Below are positions 49,901 to 59,500 of a stretch of 64,000 nt of DNA, piece after piece; position 1 is the stretch's first letter; the number at the start of each line of letters is the position of its first letter. The notes beneath the pieces are model-generated. The model searched no databases. It saw only the letters and a program-made list of their open reading frames with translations, and was not told where the DNA came from. A program made the translations under genes and the position numbers. Origin of the DNA: Verrucomicrobiaceae bacterium (GTDB taxonomy: Bacteria > Verrucomicrobiota > Verrucomicrobiia > Verrucomicrobiales > Verrucomicrobiaceae); NCBI GenBank assembly GCA_016713035.1, contig JADJPW010000006.1:310001-374000 (forward strand), given 5' to 3'.

Positions 49901-50427
49901 TGAGCACGGAGGTCACGGGGCCGTGTAAGGTGACCTTCTACTGGGGTGTGTCTTCGGAGGAGGACTATGATTTTCTACGCTTCTACATTGATGGCGTAGA
50001 GACGGACTCGATCAGCGGCGAGGTGGGCTGGACGAGGAAGGGCTTTCTGATCCCCGCAGGCACGCATTTGCTGAAATGGAGCTACTCGAAGGACGAAGCG
50101 ACTGCTTCGGGGCTCGACAGCGGTTTTGTCGATACATTTGAAGTCCACACGGATGCAGATGGCGATGGCTTCTACAGTGACTTGGAGACGTATTTTGGCA
50201 CCAGTGACTCGAATGTGAATGCGCAGCCCCAAACGACGCTCAGTCGCAGCACGAGCACCGTTCTGAGTTTCCCGAGCGTGGCTGGGAACGACTACCGGAT
50301 CGAGTACAGCGATGATTTGAAGAAATGGACGCCCGTAATCGTGACGGCGACGTCTGCGAGCACGACCTGGACGGATGCCAATGCGGTGAACAAGTCGAAA
50401 CGCTTCTACCGGGTGGCGATCCCGTGA
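46990..50427 (+). CDS. Secreted S8 subtilisin-like protease with proprotein-convertase P domain and putative Ig repeats
   Basis: About 1145 residues from ATG 46990, chosen because MRMRFFILFLFLACGAILRG makes a signal peptide; a GTG at 46957 is also in frame. Propeptide, then the S8 domain: GIVDDGLEVAHADL (Asp), ENYHGTACAGVAAARGD (His), NSWGP and FGGTSSATPAVAGV (Ser). A P domain follows (HVTVHVKATHSYVGHLEWRL, TFMTTHFWGERSHGDWKLEV), as in kexin-type proteases. The rest is a series of beta domains, some Ig-like (LPAGLTLNPTTGLITG, LPAGLTLHAETGLIYG). Probably cleaves proteins outside the cell. The divergent PrcB-like gene may encode a partner. Confidence 0.9.
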   Translation: MRMRFFILFLFLACGAILRGQIVVGGKQFERSVVETGSKGEWVLYEKRAPRNEGTRHWLTRRVRVELRAGKDIAGLRSLPGVLKVEKRGKYAVVDFAGKADAALGGAEMLQKRPEVASATPLLARQLFRCAVPNDPLFDQQWHLRNTGQNGGTAGVDVNAVNVWDTRKGSGVRIGIVDDGLEVAHADLAANVDLVNDRDFNALDDDPSPGVENYHGTACAGVAAARGDNALGVSGVAPLATLVGLKLIAAPTTDADEADAFAFKKDIIDIKSNSWGPYDSAYGTGGPGPLSLAALEDAATTGRAGKGTVFLWAAGNGNGSGDDSNYDGWAASPYAIAVSAINEKGRASWYSEPGANILVCAPSNGGKQGITTTDRSGDIGYNEDGGTVEHPDYPNFDYTNTFGGTSSATPAVAGVVALMLEANPALKVRDVQEILVRTAVKNDEFDGAWVQNGVGFHFNERYGAGLVNAQAAVAMAATWTNLAARQQHVMTQTALAQPIPDADAAGTARTFSVPLANNLRLEHVTVHVKATHSYVGHLEWRLKSPSGVSVRLARSRFNDTAVDLDWTFMTTHFWGERSHGDWKLEVIDRTIDHAGTLDEVTITFFGTPTPEALPLPVLTSSWIIVGREGWEMKHQMTASNAPTLFEAGRYFYSGLPAGLTLNPTTGLITGTPTETGLTDGYQDVTNASGTSSEYTYFYILAALPALSTAVEQPTATKIVPFGFGDPILQTATTHDGVDAIQFANVEDEEYSGMEFTVNGPARLAFQWKVSSEKNYDYLILTVDGYVRDYLTGEKDWTLSETDIGSGPHNIDIYYSKDQGEKKGLDTGWVDEMTITPITTAPVVPAATVKAYAGIYFRHVIEATNAPTTYTASNLPAGLTLHAETGLIYGSVAAVGSYPVTVTATNSFGVGTGTVTIEVGTVAQGLAEVLDAPTRTFATTGDKTWLPQWLYARDGEDAARSGPVDHEESCEMSTEVTGPCKVTFYWGVSSEEDYDFLRFYIDGVETDSISGEVGWTRKGFLIPAGTHLLKWSYSKDEATASGLDSGFVDTFEVHTDADGDGFYSDLETYFGTSDSNVNAQPQTTLSRSTSTVLSFPSVAGNDYRIEYSDDLKKWTPVIVTATSASTTWTDANAVNKSKRFYRVAIP

Positions 50428-50520
50428 TTTGACGTTCTCTTGCGAAACCAAACTGCGTTAGCCGGGTTTGCACCGTGCATGACACCCGCTACTCTGGTGG
50501 TCGCGATTCCCGCCTTTTTC

Positions 50521-51174
50521 ATGCCTGAACCGGAACGGACCCAACATGCCCCTCCCGCGCCCGATTTCTCGGACGCGGTGGATGAGTCATCCGATGCGGA
50601 GAGCGTGCGTCTGATGATGCGGGTCAGGGAAGGGGATGAGCGGGCGCTGGAGGGGCTCATCGAGTTGCATCAGAATGCCATCATCGGCACGGTGTATCGC
50701 ATGCTGGGGAGTATGGATGATGCGCATGACATCGCGCAGCAGGTCTTTATCCGAGTGTGGCGCAGTGCGCCGCGTTACGAGCCGACAGCGAAGTTCACGA
50801 CCTGGCTCTTCACCATCATGCGGAATCTAGTCTTCAATGAGACTCGTCGGCGGGTTCGTCGCCGCATGGAAGTGAGCCTAGATGCTGTGCGTGAGGATGA
50901 TGGGCCGGAGAATCAATACACGGACTCCAGTGTGCCTGGGGCGGATGAGAATCTGGCGAAGGCTGAATTTCACGATGCACTGGACCGAGCCATCGCGGCG
51001 CTGCCGGAGAAGCAGCGGCTGGCGGTGATCCTACGCGGGAAACAAGATCTGCCGTATGAGGAGATCTGCACGATCATGAAAATGTCTCTGCCCGCGCTGA
51101 AGAGCCTACTTTTCCGTGCCAGGAACGATCTGCGAAAGAATCTGGCGCAGTTCTTGGGTGAGGATGTGCCTTGA
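50521..51174 (+). CDS. ECF-type RNA polymerase sigma factor
   Basis: 217 residues from ATG 50521 (MPEPERTQ); an ATG at 50479 is in frame. Sigma region 2: LMMRVREGDERALEGLIEL, DDAHDIAQQVFIRVW, KFTTWLFTIMRNLVFN. Region 4: ALPEKQRLAVILRGKQDLPYEEICTIM and SLPALKSLLFRARNDLRK. It directs RNA polymerase to a set of stress or envelope promoters. No anti-sigma factor follows; the next gene is convergent. It starts about 90 bp after the protease gene on the same strand. Confidence 0.92.
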   Translation: MPEPERTQHAPPAPDFSDAVDESSDAESVRLMMRVREGDERALEGLIELHQNAIIGTVYRMLGSMDDAHDIAQQVFIRVWRSAPRYEPTAKFTTWLFTIMRNLVFNETRRRVRRRMEVSLDAVREDDGPENQYTDSSVPGADENLAKAEFHDALDRAIAALPEKQRLAVILRGKQDLPYEEICTIMKMSLPALKSLLFRARNDLRKNLAQFLGEDVP

Positions 51175-51197
51175 GGGGCGAAAAGGCGAGCTCGCAC

Positions 51198-52622
51198 TCA
51201 GGCGATGAGCTTGTCGATGACTTGGCCGCCGATCTGTGAGAGCTGCTTGAAGCGTCCGCCGTGATAAAACGTGAGCTTATTGTCATCTAGGCCGAGTAGG
51301 CGCAGGAGTGTGACGTGGAGATCACGGACATGATGCACCTCTTCGATAGCCTCCATGCCACGATCATCGGTGGCACCGATGGTGTGGCCTGCTTTGCAGC
51401 CACCGCCAGCCATCCAGACGGTCATGGCTTTCGGGTTGTGATCGCGCCCATAGGCCGTGCCACCGCGCACACCATTATCAGGTGTGCGGCCAAATTCGCC
51501 GCACCAGACGATCAGAGTGTCTTCGAGCAGGCCGCGCTGCTTTAGGTCACGGATGAGCGCCGCGATAGGCTGATCGACTTGGCGGATGAGGTTGCCATGA
51601 GCCCGCTCGATGTAGTCGTGGCTATCCCAGGTGCCCGCGTAGAGTTGGACAAAGCGAACGCCTTTCTCCACCAGCTTGCGAGCGAGCAGACATTTACGGC
51701 CAAAGGCATCAGTCGCGTCTTGCCCGATTCCGTAAGCGGCTTTGAGCTGGGTATCCTCCTTTTCGATGTCGATGACCTCTGGCACCTGCATCTGCATGCG
51801 AAAAGCGAGTTCGTAATTGGCCATGCGAGCCTTCAGTTCATCATGCCAAGGGTGCTCGGAAGCGTGCTGGGCATTCAGCTTGGAGAGCAGGTCCAGATTC
51901 GCACGCTGATGATCGGCGGTGATGCCCTGCGGTGGCTTCAGATCGAGAATGGGCGATCCTTTGGCCCGCAGGGCAGTGCCCTGGAAGTGAGCGGGCAGGT
52001 AGCCGCTCCCCCAGTTCGCACTGCCCCCTTGTGGATAGCTGATTTCCGGGAGGACGAGGAAGCCCGGCAGGTCCTGATTGACCGACCCGAGGCCGTAAGA
52101 GACCCATGCACCGAGTGCGGGATCGCCGCCGAAGCGATTGCCGCAATTCATTTGATACATCGCCGTCGGATGATTGACGGAATCGACCTGACAGCCGCGA
52201 AAGAAGCACAAATCATCCGCCACCTGGCTGAGATGCTGCCAGGGCTCACTCATCCACGCGCCACTCTGGCCATGCTGGGCGAACCGGAAGGGCGAGCGCA
52301 CATAGTAGCGCTTTCCGCTCTCCATCGCGGATTTCATCTTTCCTTCCCGCGTGAACTCTTTGAGGTGCAGCTTCTCCAAAGCGGGTTTTGGGTCAAAACA
52401 GTCGATATGACTCGGCCCGCCCTCCATCATGAGAAAAATGCAGTTTTTCGCCCGAGCGGGGAATTGCGGCGCTTTCGGCGAAAGCGGGCTTTTTTGCTCT
52501 GCCGCGAGCATGGAGGTCAGAGCGACACTGCCCAGCGAGGTGCCGAGTCCGTAAACAAACTCCCGCCGCGTCGGCGCATGCAGCGCCCGCGTTCCTGCGC
52601 AGGGGAAAAAGGTCGATTTCAT
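51198..52622 (-). CDS. DUF1501 protein (second copy)
   Basis: 474 residues from ATG 52622 (MKSTFFPCAGTRALHAPTRREFVYG), which carries a Tat-like TRREF motif. Core DUF1501 pattern: NCIFLMMEGGPSHIDCFDPKP, FRGCQVDSVNHPTAMYQMN, FVQLYAGTWDSHDYIE, DTLIVWCGEFGRTPDNG and GRDHNPKAMTVWMAGGG. Unlike the copy at 39352 there is no DUF1549/DUF1553 partner beside it, so its partner may be elsewhere. Presumably exported and involved in polymer breakdown, by association only. Confidence 0.9.
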   Translation of the reverse strand: MKSTFFPCAGTRALHAPTRREFVYGLGTSLGSVALTSMLAAEQKSPLSPKAPQFPARAKNCIFLMMEGGPSHIDCFDPKPALEKLHLKEFTREGKMKSAMESGKRYYVRSPFRFAQHGQSGAWMSEPWQHLSQVADDLCFFRGCQVDSVNHPTAMYQMNCGNRFGGDPALGAWVSYGLGSVNQDLPGFLVLPEISYPQGGSANWGSGYLPAHFQGTALRAKGSPILDLKPPQGITADHQRANLDLLSKLNAQHASEHPWHDELKARMANYELAFRMQMQVPEVIDIEKEDTQLKAAYGIGQDATDAFGRKCLLARKLVEKGVRFVQLYAGTWDSHDYIERAHGNLIRQVDQPIAALIRDLKQRGLLEDTLIVWCGEFGRTPDNGVRGGTAYGRDHNPKAMTVWMAGGGCKAGHTIGATDDRGMEAIEEVHHVRDLHVTLLRLLGLDDNKLTFYHGGRFKQLSQIGGQVIDKLIA

Positions 52623-52733
52623 GTCAGTGAAGTGCTCTTCAGGACTAAACGGCATTCATGCGGCAAAATAGCGCTGAAGACTGACCTTGCGCCCCGGCGC
52701 TTTCCGTCTCCTTTCCAGGCCCTCATTACAACT

Positions 52734-54044
52734 ATGAACGAAGCATTCCCTGACATCCAAAAAATCCAGTTCGAAGGCCCTAAGAGCCGCAATCCTCTCG
52801 CCTTTAAGCATTACAACGCAGACGAAGTCGTTGGCGGTAAGAAGATGCGTGATCACATGCGTTTCGGTGTGGCTTACTGGCATGCGATGCGCAATTCGCT
52901 CTCCGATCCCTTTGGCTCTGGCACCGCGCAGCGCCCCTGGGACGATGGCACGGACTCCGTGGCCAATGCACAGCGCCGTGTGTGGGCCTGCTTTGAGTTC
53001 ATGGACAAGCTGGGAGTCGATTATTACTGCTTCCACGACCGCGATGTCGCTCCAGAGCTAGGCAGCCTCTCCGAGTCGAACAAAGCCTTCGATGCGGTGG
53101 CTGATGAACTCGAAAAAGCGCAGAAACAGACCGGAAAGAAGCTCCTCTGGGGCACCGCCTGCCTTTTCTCCCATCCACGTTATTGCCAAGGAGCCTCCAC
53201 CAGCCCGAACGCGAACGTTTTCGCCTATGCCGCAGCGCAGGTGAAAAAGGCTATGGAAGTCACTCACCGCCTCGGTGGTGAGGGTTACACCTTCTGGGGT
53301 GGCCGCGAGGGCTATGCCACACTTTGGAACACGGATATGAAGCGTGAGGTCGATCACCTCGCGGCCTTCCTCCACATGGCAGTCGAGCATAAGAAGAAAA
53401 TCGGCTACCAAGGCCCCTTCTACATCGAGCCAAAGCCACGTGAGCCCTCCACGCATCAGTACGACTCCGATGCGGCTGCATGCCTCAACTTCCTGCGTGA
53501 GCATGGTCTGATGGAGCACTTTAAGCTGAACATCGAGACCAATCACGCCACCCTAGCTGGTCACACCATGCGCCATGAGCTGCAAGTCGCCGCTGCAGCT
53601 GGTGCACTGGGCTCCATCGACGCGAATACGGGGGATGAGCTCATCGGTTGGGACACAGATCAGTTCCCCACCAATATCTATCTCACCACGCAGATCATGC
53701 TGGAGGTGCTGAAGATGGGGGGCTTCACTACGGGCGGTCTGAATTTCGATGCCAAGACCCGTCGCGAGTCCTTTGAGCCCGTCGATCTCTTCCATGCGCA
53801 TATCGGCGGTATGGATGCCTTCGCACGCGGCCTGAAGATCGCCCACGCCATCATTGAGGACGGACGCCTTGATGGCATCATCAAGCAGCGCTACTCCACC
53901 TTCGATAGCGGCATCGGGGCCAAGATCGAGAAGGGCGAAGTCGGCTTCGCTGAGCTGGAGGCCTACACGCTCGCCAATGGAGAGCCCATGATCGCCAGCG
54001 GTCGCCAGGAGATGTGCGAAAATCTCATCAACGAATACCTCTGA
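52734..54044 (+). CDS. xylA: Xylose isomerase
   Basis: 436 residues, normal length. Interconverts xylose and xylulose (also glucose and fructose) with two divalent metal ions in the cytoplasm. Motifs: YYCFHDRDVAPE with the ring-opening His and its Asp, WGGREGY, FYIEPKPREPSTHQYD with the metal-binding Glu, NIETNHATLAGHTMRHE and GGLNFDAKTRRES. No xylulokinase is adjacent; the ROK kinase at 1300 is far away. A strong terminator lies 18 bp downstream, so it is probably a single-gene transcript. Confidence 0.96.
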   Translation: MNEAFPDIQKIQFEGPKSRNPLAFKHYNADEVVGGKKMRDHMRFGVAYWHAMRNSLSDPFGSGTAQRPWDDGTDSVANAQRRVWACFEFMDKLGVDYYCFHDRDVAPELGSLSESNKAFDAVADELEKAQKQTGKKLLWGTACLFSHPRYCQGASTSPNANVFAYAAAQVKKAMEVTHRLGGEGYTFWGGREGYATLWNTDMKREVDHLAAFLHMAVEHKKKIGYQGPFYIEPKPREPSTHQYDSDAAACLNFLREHGLMEHFKLNIETNHATLAGHTMRHELQVAAAAGALGSIDANTGDELIGWDTDQFPTNIYLTTQIMLEVLKMGGFTTGGLNFDAKTRRESFEPVDLFHAHIGGMDAFARGLKIAHAIIEDGRLDGIIKQRYSTFDSGIGAKIEKGEVGFAELEAYTLANGEPMIASGRQEMCENLINEYL

Positions 54045-54061
54045 TCGCCGATTCATTCAGG

Positions 54062-54092
54062 AAGCCGCCAGCAGCGATGCTGGCGGCTTTTT
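54062..54092 (+). terminator. Rho-independent terminator of xylA
   Basis: GCCGCCAGC and GCTGGCGGC pair around AGCGAT and are followed by five T. AA before the stem gives partial pairing on the other strand too, so it may also serve the convergent cNMP/FHA gene. Confidence 0.88.
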
Positions 54093-54097
54093 GTCGT

Positions 54098-54873
54098 TTA
54101 TGAAAGCACTTCGACGGTCAATTCAAAGCGGTGCGGACTGTGCTCATTCCCCAAGATGATGGTGTTGGTGCCATTTTGCAGCGTGGAGGCGATTTTTCCG
54201 CTATCGACGGAGATGTGCTCTCCGTTGACGTAGCTGCCCAGTTTGCTGCCACGGTCACGGAGGATAAAATGACCACTCTCAAAGTCGATTTCACAGTGAT
54301 TCCGAGAGAGGTGATATGGAGCCACATCGTCGATGGAGAGTTCATTCCGCGCCAGAGAGCTCACCGCAGTGTCAAAATGCGAGCGCCCGATGCGGTAGGG
54401 GAGTTTGGTGATCGTCGCGTTTATCTCGCGGTGATCATAGCCCGTCTGATCATAGAGCGAGCCGATGCGCACGCGATAGACTGGCTCATGTGCGGAGGTT
54501 CCTTTTGAGCGGGCGGTGTGGCGGCTCCGCTGATCTGGAGCAGCAGGTCGGTTTTGCGAATACGATCAAAGAGTGTGGAAAGATAGGTGTGTAGGCGAGC
54601 AGGGTTTTGGAGGAAGTAGGACTCGAATTCGCTCTCCGTGATTGTCTCCACCAGGACGCTATCGAGCGCTGTCGCCGTCGCACTACGTGGGCGGTCCATG
54701 ATCATGCCCATCTCGCCAAAGATCTCTCCAGGGCCGATTTTGGCGAGAGTTTGCTTTCCATGGGGTCCGAAAATACTGATCTCGACCTCTCCTTGTACGA
54801 GGTAATAGGCATCGTGGGATTTTTCACCTTCTTTGAAGATGATCTGACCAGGTTGGAAGTGTTCGGAGGGCAT
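54098..54873 (-). CDS. Cyclic-nucleotide-binding and FHA domain protein, probably one fused gene with a 1-bp miscall
   Basis: Start MPSEHFQPGQIIFKEGEKSHDAYYLVQGEV and IGPGEIFGEMGMI are a cNMP-binding fold. The continuation, in another frame, is an FHA domain: YRIGRSHFD, HLSRNHCEIDFESGHFILRD and GSKLGSYVNG, which binds phosphothreonine. As called, the first frame ends about 52 bp past the start of the second. One more A in the run 54503-54506 (plus-strand T4) makes them one protein of about 258 residues, reading PPAQKGTSAHEPVYRV. If not fused they would be two overlapping genes. With the kinase at 56543 it suggests phospho-signalling. Confidence 0.75.
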
Positions 54874-54988
54874 GGCTGGTCGATTTTAGGGCGAAGAGAT
54901 GATTGTGGCAATGGCCGGACGTCGTTTTCTAAAGGGAGGGGGTGGGCATAACTTGCACAAAGTTCCCAAAGACGCTTTCCTGAATGAT

Positions 54989-55708
54989 ATGAACAGTGCT
55001 GATGCTTTTGCGACGACGCGTTGGAGTCTGATCCTTTCTGTGGGAGCCGGGGCAGTTGGTAGCTCGGATGCGGCACTCGAGGAGCTATGTCGCAGCTATT
55101 GGAAACCATTGTATGCGTTTGCGAGACGGCGCGGCTGCTCGCCTGAAGATGCGGAGGATGCGGTCCGGGGCTTTTTAGCCGAGCTTTTGCGCGGAAGCAG
55201 CTTGGCAGCAGTGGATCGAGCGAAAGGGCGGTTTCGCTCCTTTTTACTCAACGGAATGCAAAATCATTTGGCCAGTGAATGGGCTACACAGCAGCGGCAG
55301 AAGCGTGGTGGTGGCGCTGAAATCGTACCGCTGGAATTGGTGGATGCAGAAAGTGAGTTTCTCGCCCAAACGCGGAGTGAATATGAAACGGCTGAGCATG
55401 CCTTTGACCGTGCATGGGCACTAGCGCTGCTGGGGAGGGCGCGGGGGCGGTTACGTTTAGAGTGCGTGGCATCTGGTAAAGCGGCGGTGTTTGATGCCCT
55501 ATTCCCGATACAGGCGAGCGAGGCGGGTGCGGATTATGCGACGCTGGGTGCACGTTTGAGTATTCCAGAGAGCACTCTACGCTCGACCGCGATGCGGCTA
55601 CGCCGGAGGTGGCGCGAGCTGATCCGTAATGAAGTGGCAGAGACGGTGACCACGGAGGAGGCACTGGAAGAGGAAATGGCGAGTCTGCGAGAGGTGCTGC
55701 GGGGCTGA
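54989..55708 (+). CDS. TTRWS-type RNA polymerase sigma factor (ECF-like)
   Basis: 239 residues from ATG 54989 (MNSADAFATTRWSLILSVG). The FATTRWS opening, LEELCRSYWKPLYAFARRRGCSPEDAEDAV and RFRSFLLNGMQNHLASEW form region 2; YATLGARLSIPESTLRSTAMRLRRRWRELIR is region 4. This sigma subgroup is abundant in Planctomycetes and Verrucomicrobia and is usually encoded next to Ser/Thr kinases, as here (kinase starts at 56543). Phosphorylation-dependent activity is an inference. Two unusual internal stretches (GGGAEIVPLELVDAESE) lengthen the linker. Confidence 0.87.
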   Translation: MNSADAFATTRWSLILSVGAGAVGSSDAALEELCRSYWKPLYAFARRRGCSPEDAEDAVRGFLAELLRGSSLAAVDRAKGRFRSFLLNGMQNHLASEWATQQRQKRGGGAEIVPLELVDAESEFLAQTRSEYETAEHAFDRAWALALLGRARGRLRLECVASGKAAVFDALFPIQASEAGADYATLGARLSIPESTLRSTAMRLRRRWRELIRNEVAETVTTEEALEEEMASLREVLRG

Positions 55709-55798
55709 AAGAGTACTATTTTGGGGCGATTCTGAATTTTTTTGCCACGCGGGTCTGCGGATGCGGATGCAGGAGGGTGAATCCACATCCTTATTTCA

Positions 55799-56458
55799 AT
55801 GATCAAAACACATTACGACCTCCGCCTTGTTTCACTTTTTCTACTCAGTGTCGCTGTGGTGAGCATGACAACTCAGGCGGCCACGATCACGAATGGCTCC
55901 TTTGAGACGAATACCTCCAGTTCAACCTATCAGTCGCTGTATTCTGGATGGGGTGGCACAATTACTGGGTGGGATTTCTCCACCTCACCTACGGCGGTGC
56001 TGATCGGAAACACCTCAGGCTATGAATACGCTACGCCGTATGGGGACTGGCAGATCGATCTGACAGGGGCGGATAATGTCGCTGGACCATGGGCGGAGAC
56101 GACCATCACAGGGCTCGATGTAGGGCAGCTTTATGATGTGAATTTCTTTTTTGGCTCAAGCACGGCATGGACGGGCGGTGGTCTGCCAGGGGTGCGTCTG
56201 ACGATCGACGGTAGCTACTCACAAGACTTCACCCATAATCCCACGAGTACCATGGAGTGGGTGAGTAAGACGTATAGTTTTACCGCTTCTGCGAGCTCGC
56301 AGGCGCTACGTTTTACAAACATCTCGACCGGGTTTAATGGCCTGGCGAATATCGATAACATCAGCATTAGCGCTGCTGCCGTACCTGAGCCTGGACGAGT
56401 GGTTTTGATGATAGGTGGACTCTGTGGTGTTGCCTTGCGCCGCCGCAAGCAGGTCTAA
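55799..56458 (+). CDS. PEP-CTERM protein with DUF642-like domain
   Basis: 219 residues. Signal peptide about 1-27 (LVSLFLLSVAVVSMTTQAA). The body ITNGSFETNTSSS, IDLTGADNVAGPWAETTI and GLDVGQLYDVNFFFGSS resembles DUF642-type carbohydrate-binding beta sandwiches. The C terminus VPEPGRVVLMIGGLCGVALRRRKQ is a PEP-CTERM sorting signal. Lies between the sigma factor and the kinase, but its promoter and role are not clear. Probably surface-exposed. Confidence 0.82.
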   Translation: MIKTHYDLRLVSLFLLSVAVVSMTTQAATITNGSFETNTSSSTYQSLYSGWGGTITGWDFSTSPTAVLIGNTSGYEYATPYGDWQIDLTGADNVAGPWAETTITGLDVGQLYDVNFFFGSSTAWTGGGLPGVRLTIDGSYSQDFTHNPTSTMEWVSKTYSFTASASSQALRFTNISTGFNGLANIDNISISAAAVPEPGRVVLMIGGLCGVALRRRKQV

Positions 56459-56542
56459 GTTCCTTCGCGGGTGAAATTTTCGTGCTTGGCGCCGGTGCCG
56501 AGTATGCTGGAGCCTCTTCATGCTAGATGATCCTATCCACCC

Positions 56543-59500
56543 ATGAATGCGTATGCCACACCATGCCCTGATTGTGGATCGAGCCTACCGCCTGGTATGC
56601 GCAGTGAGTTTTGTCCAGTGTGTGCTCTGACCCCTCAGGAGCCCCCCTCCGATATGGATTCAAGCATACGCGTATTGGGGGATTGTGAGTTGTTTGAAGA
56701 AATCGGTCGAGGGGGCATGGGCATAGTATGGAGAGGACGCCAGCGCACTCTGAATCGTGAAGTCGCAGTCAAAACATTGCCTGGGGGTGAGTTTGCAAGC
56801 GATGAGGCGCGTGCACGCTTCCGCCTGGAGGCGCAAGCAATCGCGAGGCTGAATCATCCGCATGTGGTTTCTGTTTATGAGGTGGGTGAGGTGGATGGCA
56901 TGCCCTATCTCATCATGGAATTGGTGCGAGGGCACACTTTAGATGAGCTGACGCGCGGGAAGGGGATGCCTGCGGCAGTAGCGGCTCTGTGCGTGAGAGA
57001 TGCAGCCTCAGCTCTTCAGCATGCGCATGAGCAGGGCGTATTGCACCGGGATGTGAAGCCTGCGAATCTCCTCATTGACGCAGCTGGTCGGGCTAGGCTC
57101 ACGGACTTTGGATTAGCGAAGCTCAACGACACTGCGCCTGGCATACTCACGGTTCAGGGCACTGCGGCGGGATCCCCTGCCTACATGGCACCCGAGCAGG
57201 CACTGCATGGGCATGCAGAGGCCGCAGCAGACATCTATGGTGCTGGAGCCTTGCTCTATACAGCCCTGACAGGACGTCCGCCTTTTCAGGGTGGGTCAGT
57301 CGCCGCAGTGATCGCTCAAGTCACCCATAGTGAGCCCGTGCCGCCGCGCCGATTAGATACAGGTATCCCGCGTGATCTGGAAAATATCTGCCTCCGGTGC
57401 CTAGAGAAAAATCCAGCACGGCGATATACCAGCGCGGCAGCTTTGGCGGAAGACCTCACTGCTTTTCTCGAAGGACGTAGCGTTAAAGCTCGGCCCGTGG
57501 TCTGGTGGGTGCATTCTTGGCGCTGGGCACGCCGGCAGCCAGTGCAGGCGGCGGCCTTGGTTCTCTGTATCGTTGCTCCTTTGATCATCGCAGTGACGAC
57601 GCTGGTTTCAGCGCAGCGCATTGATTTAGCACTGCGGCAGGCAGAGCTTTCAGCGGCTGATTTGCATGTGAGGGAGGCGAATCGTCGCGTCGAGGAGCTC
57701 GATCCACTCGCGGCTTTGCCCTCACTCGTTGCCGCATTGCAAACGGAGCAAGCAGATGTCTCCAGACGTGATATGAATCGCACACGCTTGGCCACCACGC
57801 TCCGTGCTTGTCCAAATCTACGACAACTTTGGCAGGTCGGTGGATCTCAGTATCAGGGTGATCCGCCGCTGACCTTTCCCAATCCAATCTACTTCGCCTC
57901 CTTTAGTCCAGATGGGCGCTACATAGCGGCAGCAAATGGATGGCAAGTGCATCTTTGGGATACAGAGAGTGGTCAAAGTCATCTTGCCGATCTAAGCGCA
58001 GCGGGAAACTGTCTCTATGTCGCCTACAGCCGTGATGGACGCCGTTTGATCACTGGTGATAAACAGGACTGCCTGACCGTCTTTGATGTGACTGCGGACT
58101 ACAAAGTACTCCATTCTGGCTTGCGTCATGATCTAGGGGGGGCTCACCCAGCTAGCCTCATTCGACCAGTACTCGACGCGAGCGGCAGCCGACTCATATG
58201 CTCAGAGTCTGGTCCAAGAAGTACATCCATCGTCCGTTTGGTCCTACTCGATGAAAAAGACAGCTCAGGCCATCCCTGCGTGCACAGGTTGCACTCTGGC
58301 ACTCGGGTGCGTAGTCTCGCTCTCGCCCCAGATAGTCAGACCGTGGCTATCGGCCTCCAGGATGGCCAAATCGTCTTTTGGGATATCAAAAGGGAGATTC
58401 CTCAGCAAATAGCCGCTTGGACTACCGGGCGCGATCCCGTGCGATTCATTGAATACAGAAAGGACGGCAAAAAAATCGCCCTCATTCGGGATGAATCGAT
58501 TTTCGAGATATGGGATGTCGCCACGCAGCAGCACATAGGTCCTTCTCACCCCCATTCAGGATTCGCGTATCAGGTTCAATTCAGCGAAGACGGGGGGCTA
58601 GCCATCAGTTCAGCTTATGGACAGCTATCCAGCATTGCACTTGATACACAGACAGGTGTGCCATCCTATGTGCTGCGTGTTCCCCAGGGCTTGCGTAGCG
58701 TGCAGCAAAGCGCCGATGGTAAAAAGCTGCTCACTGCAGGATGGGATGGCACCGCGAGGCTCTGGGAGACCGCTAGTGGCAAGCCTCTAGGTATTATCTC
58801 AAGGCACGCGAGTTACCTTAGCTGCGCCCTCTTTAGTCCTGACGACAAGCTGGTCTTTTCCGGTGGTTACGATGGTCTTGGCAGGCTCTGGGAGCTCCGG
58901 CACCGGATACTCCCACGGAAAGGCCCAATACCAAAGTCAGTCCCAATTTGCGCTACCTCGCCCGGCGGCAACCAAACGCCGATCCAGAGCACCCAAATGG
59001 TGCTTTTGAAAATGATCTCGTCCTACACGACCTCTTCCTAGGCCAAGAAATGGGTAATTTGGGCACCTCGGGCAACTGTGTCGCTGTCTCTGACCAAGGC
59101 TATGTATTACTGGGTATCAATACTCGCTTTGAACTCCATAATGCCTCCTCTTCAGGAGCATCCCGCCTCCTTCTTTCCTATCGGCTCAAAGACGCACGCA
59201 ATTCCTTCCTTTCCGCTGATGGGCGTGAGATCGTCCACTGGCCTGACTCGCGGGATACCCTGACCTTTCGCAGTCTCCGCACGGGTGTGCCTGTACTTGC
59301 TTCGCACAAGCTTTCAGAGCCACTCACCCAGCATGCGATCAGTCCAGATGGCACGTTCTTTGCCGCTGTGACTGGCCAGGGGGCATCATCCGCCACTCTG
59401 GCCATCACGCTTTTTGAGTTCAGCACTGGTAGGTTGCTCCAGCGTATTGCACTTCCTCAAAAATTATCCATTCTTCGTTTCAGCGCGGATAGTCGCTGGA

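Noticed and set aside
51579..52733. Upstream + strand extension of xylA giving an 821-residue protein
   Set aside because: The extra 385 residues are antisense to the DUF1501 gene; the ATG at 52734 gives the normal xylose isomerase length.
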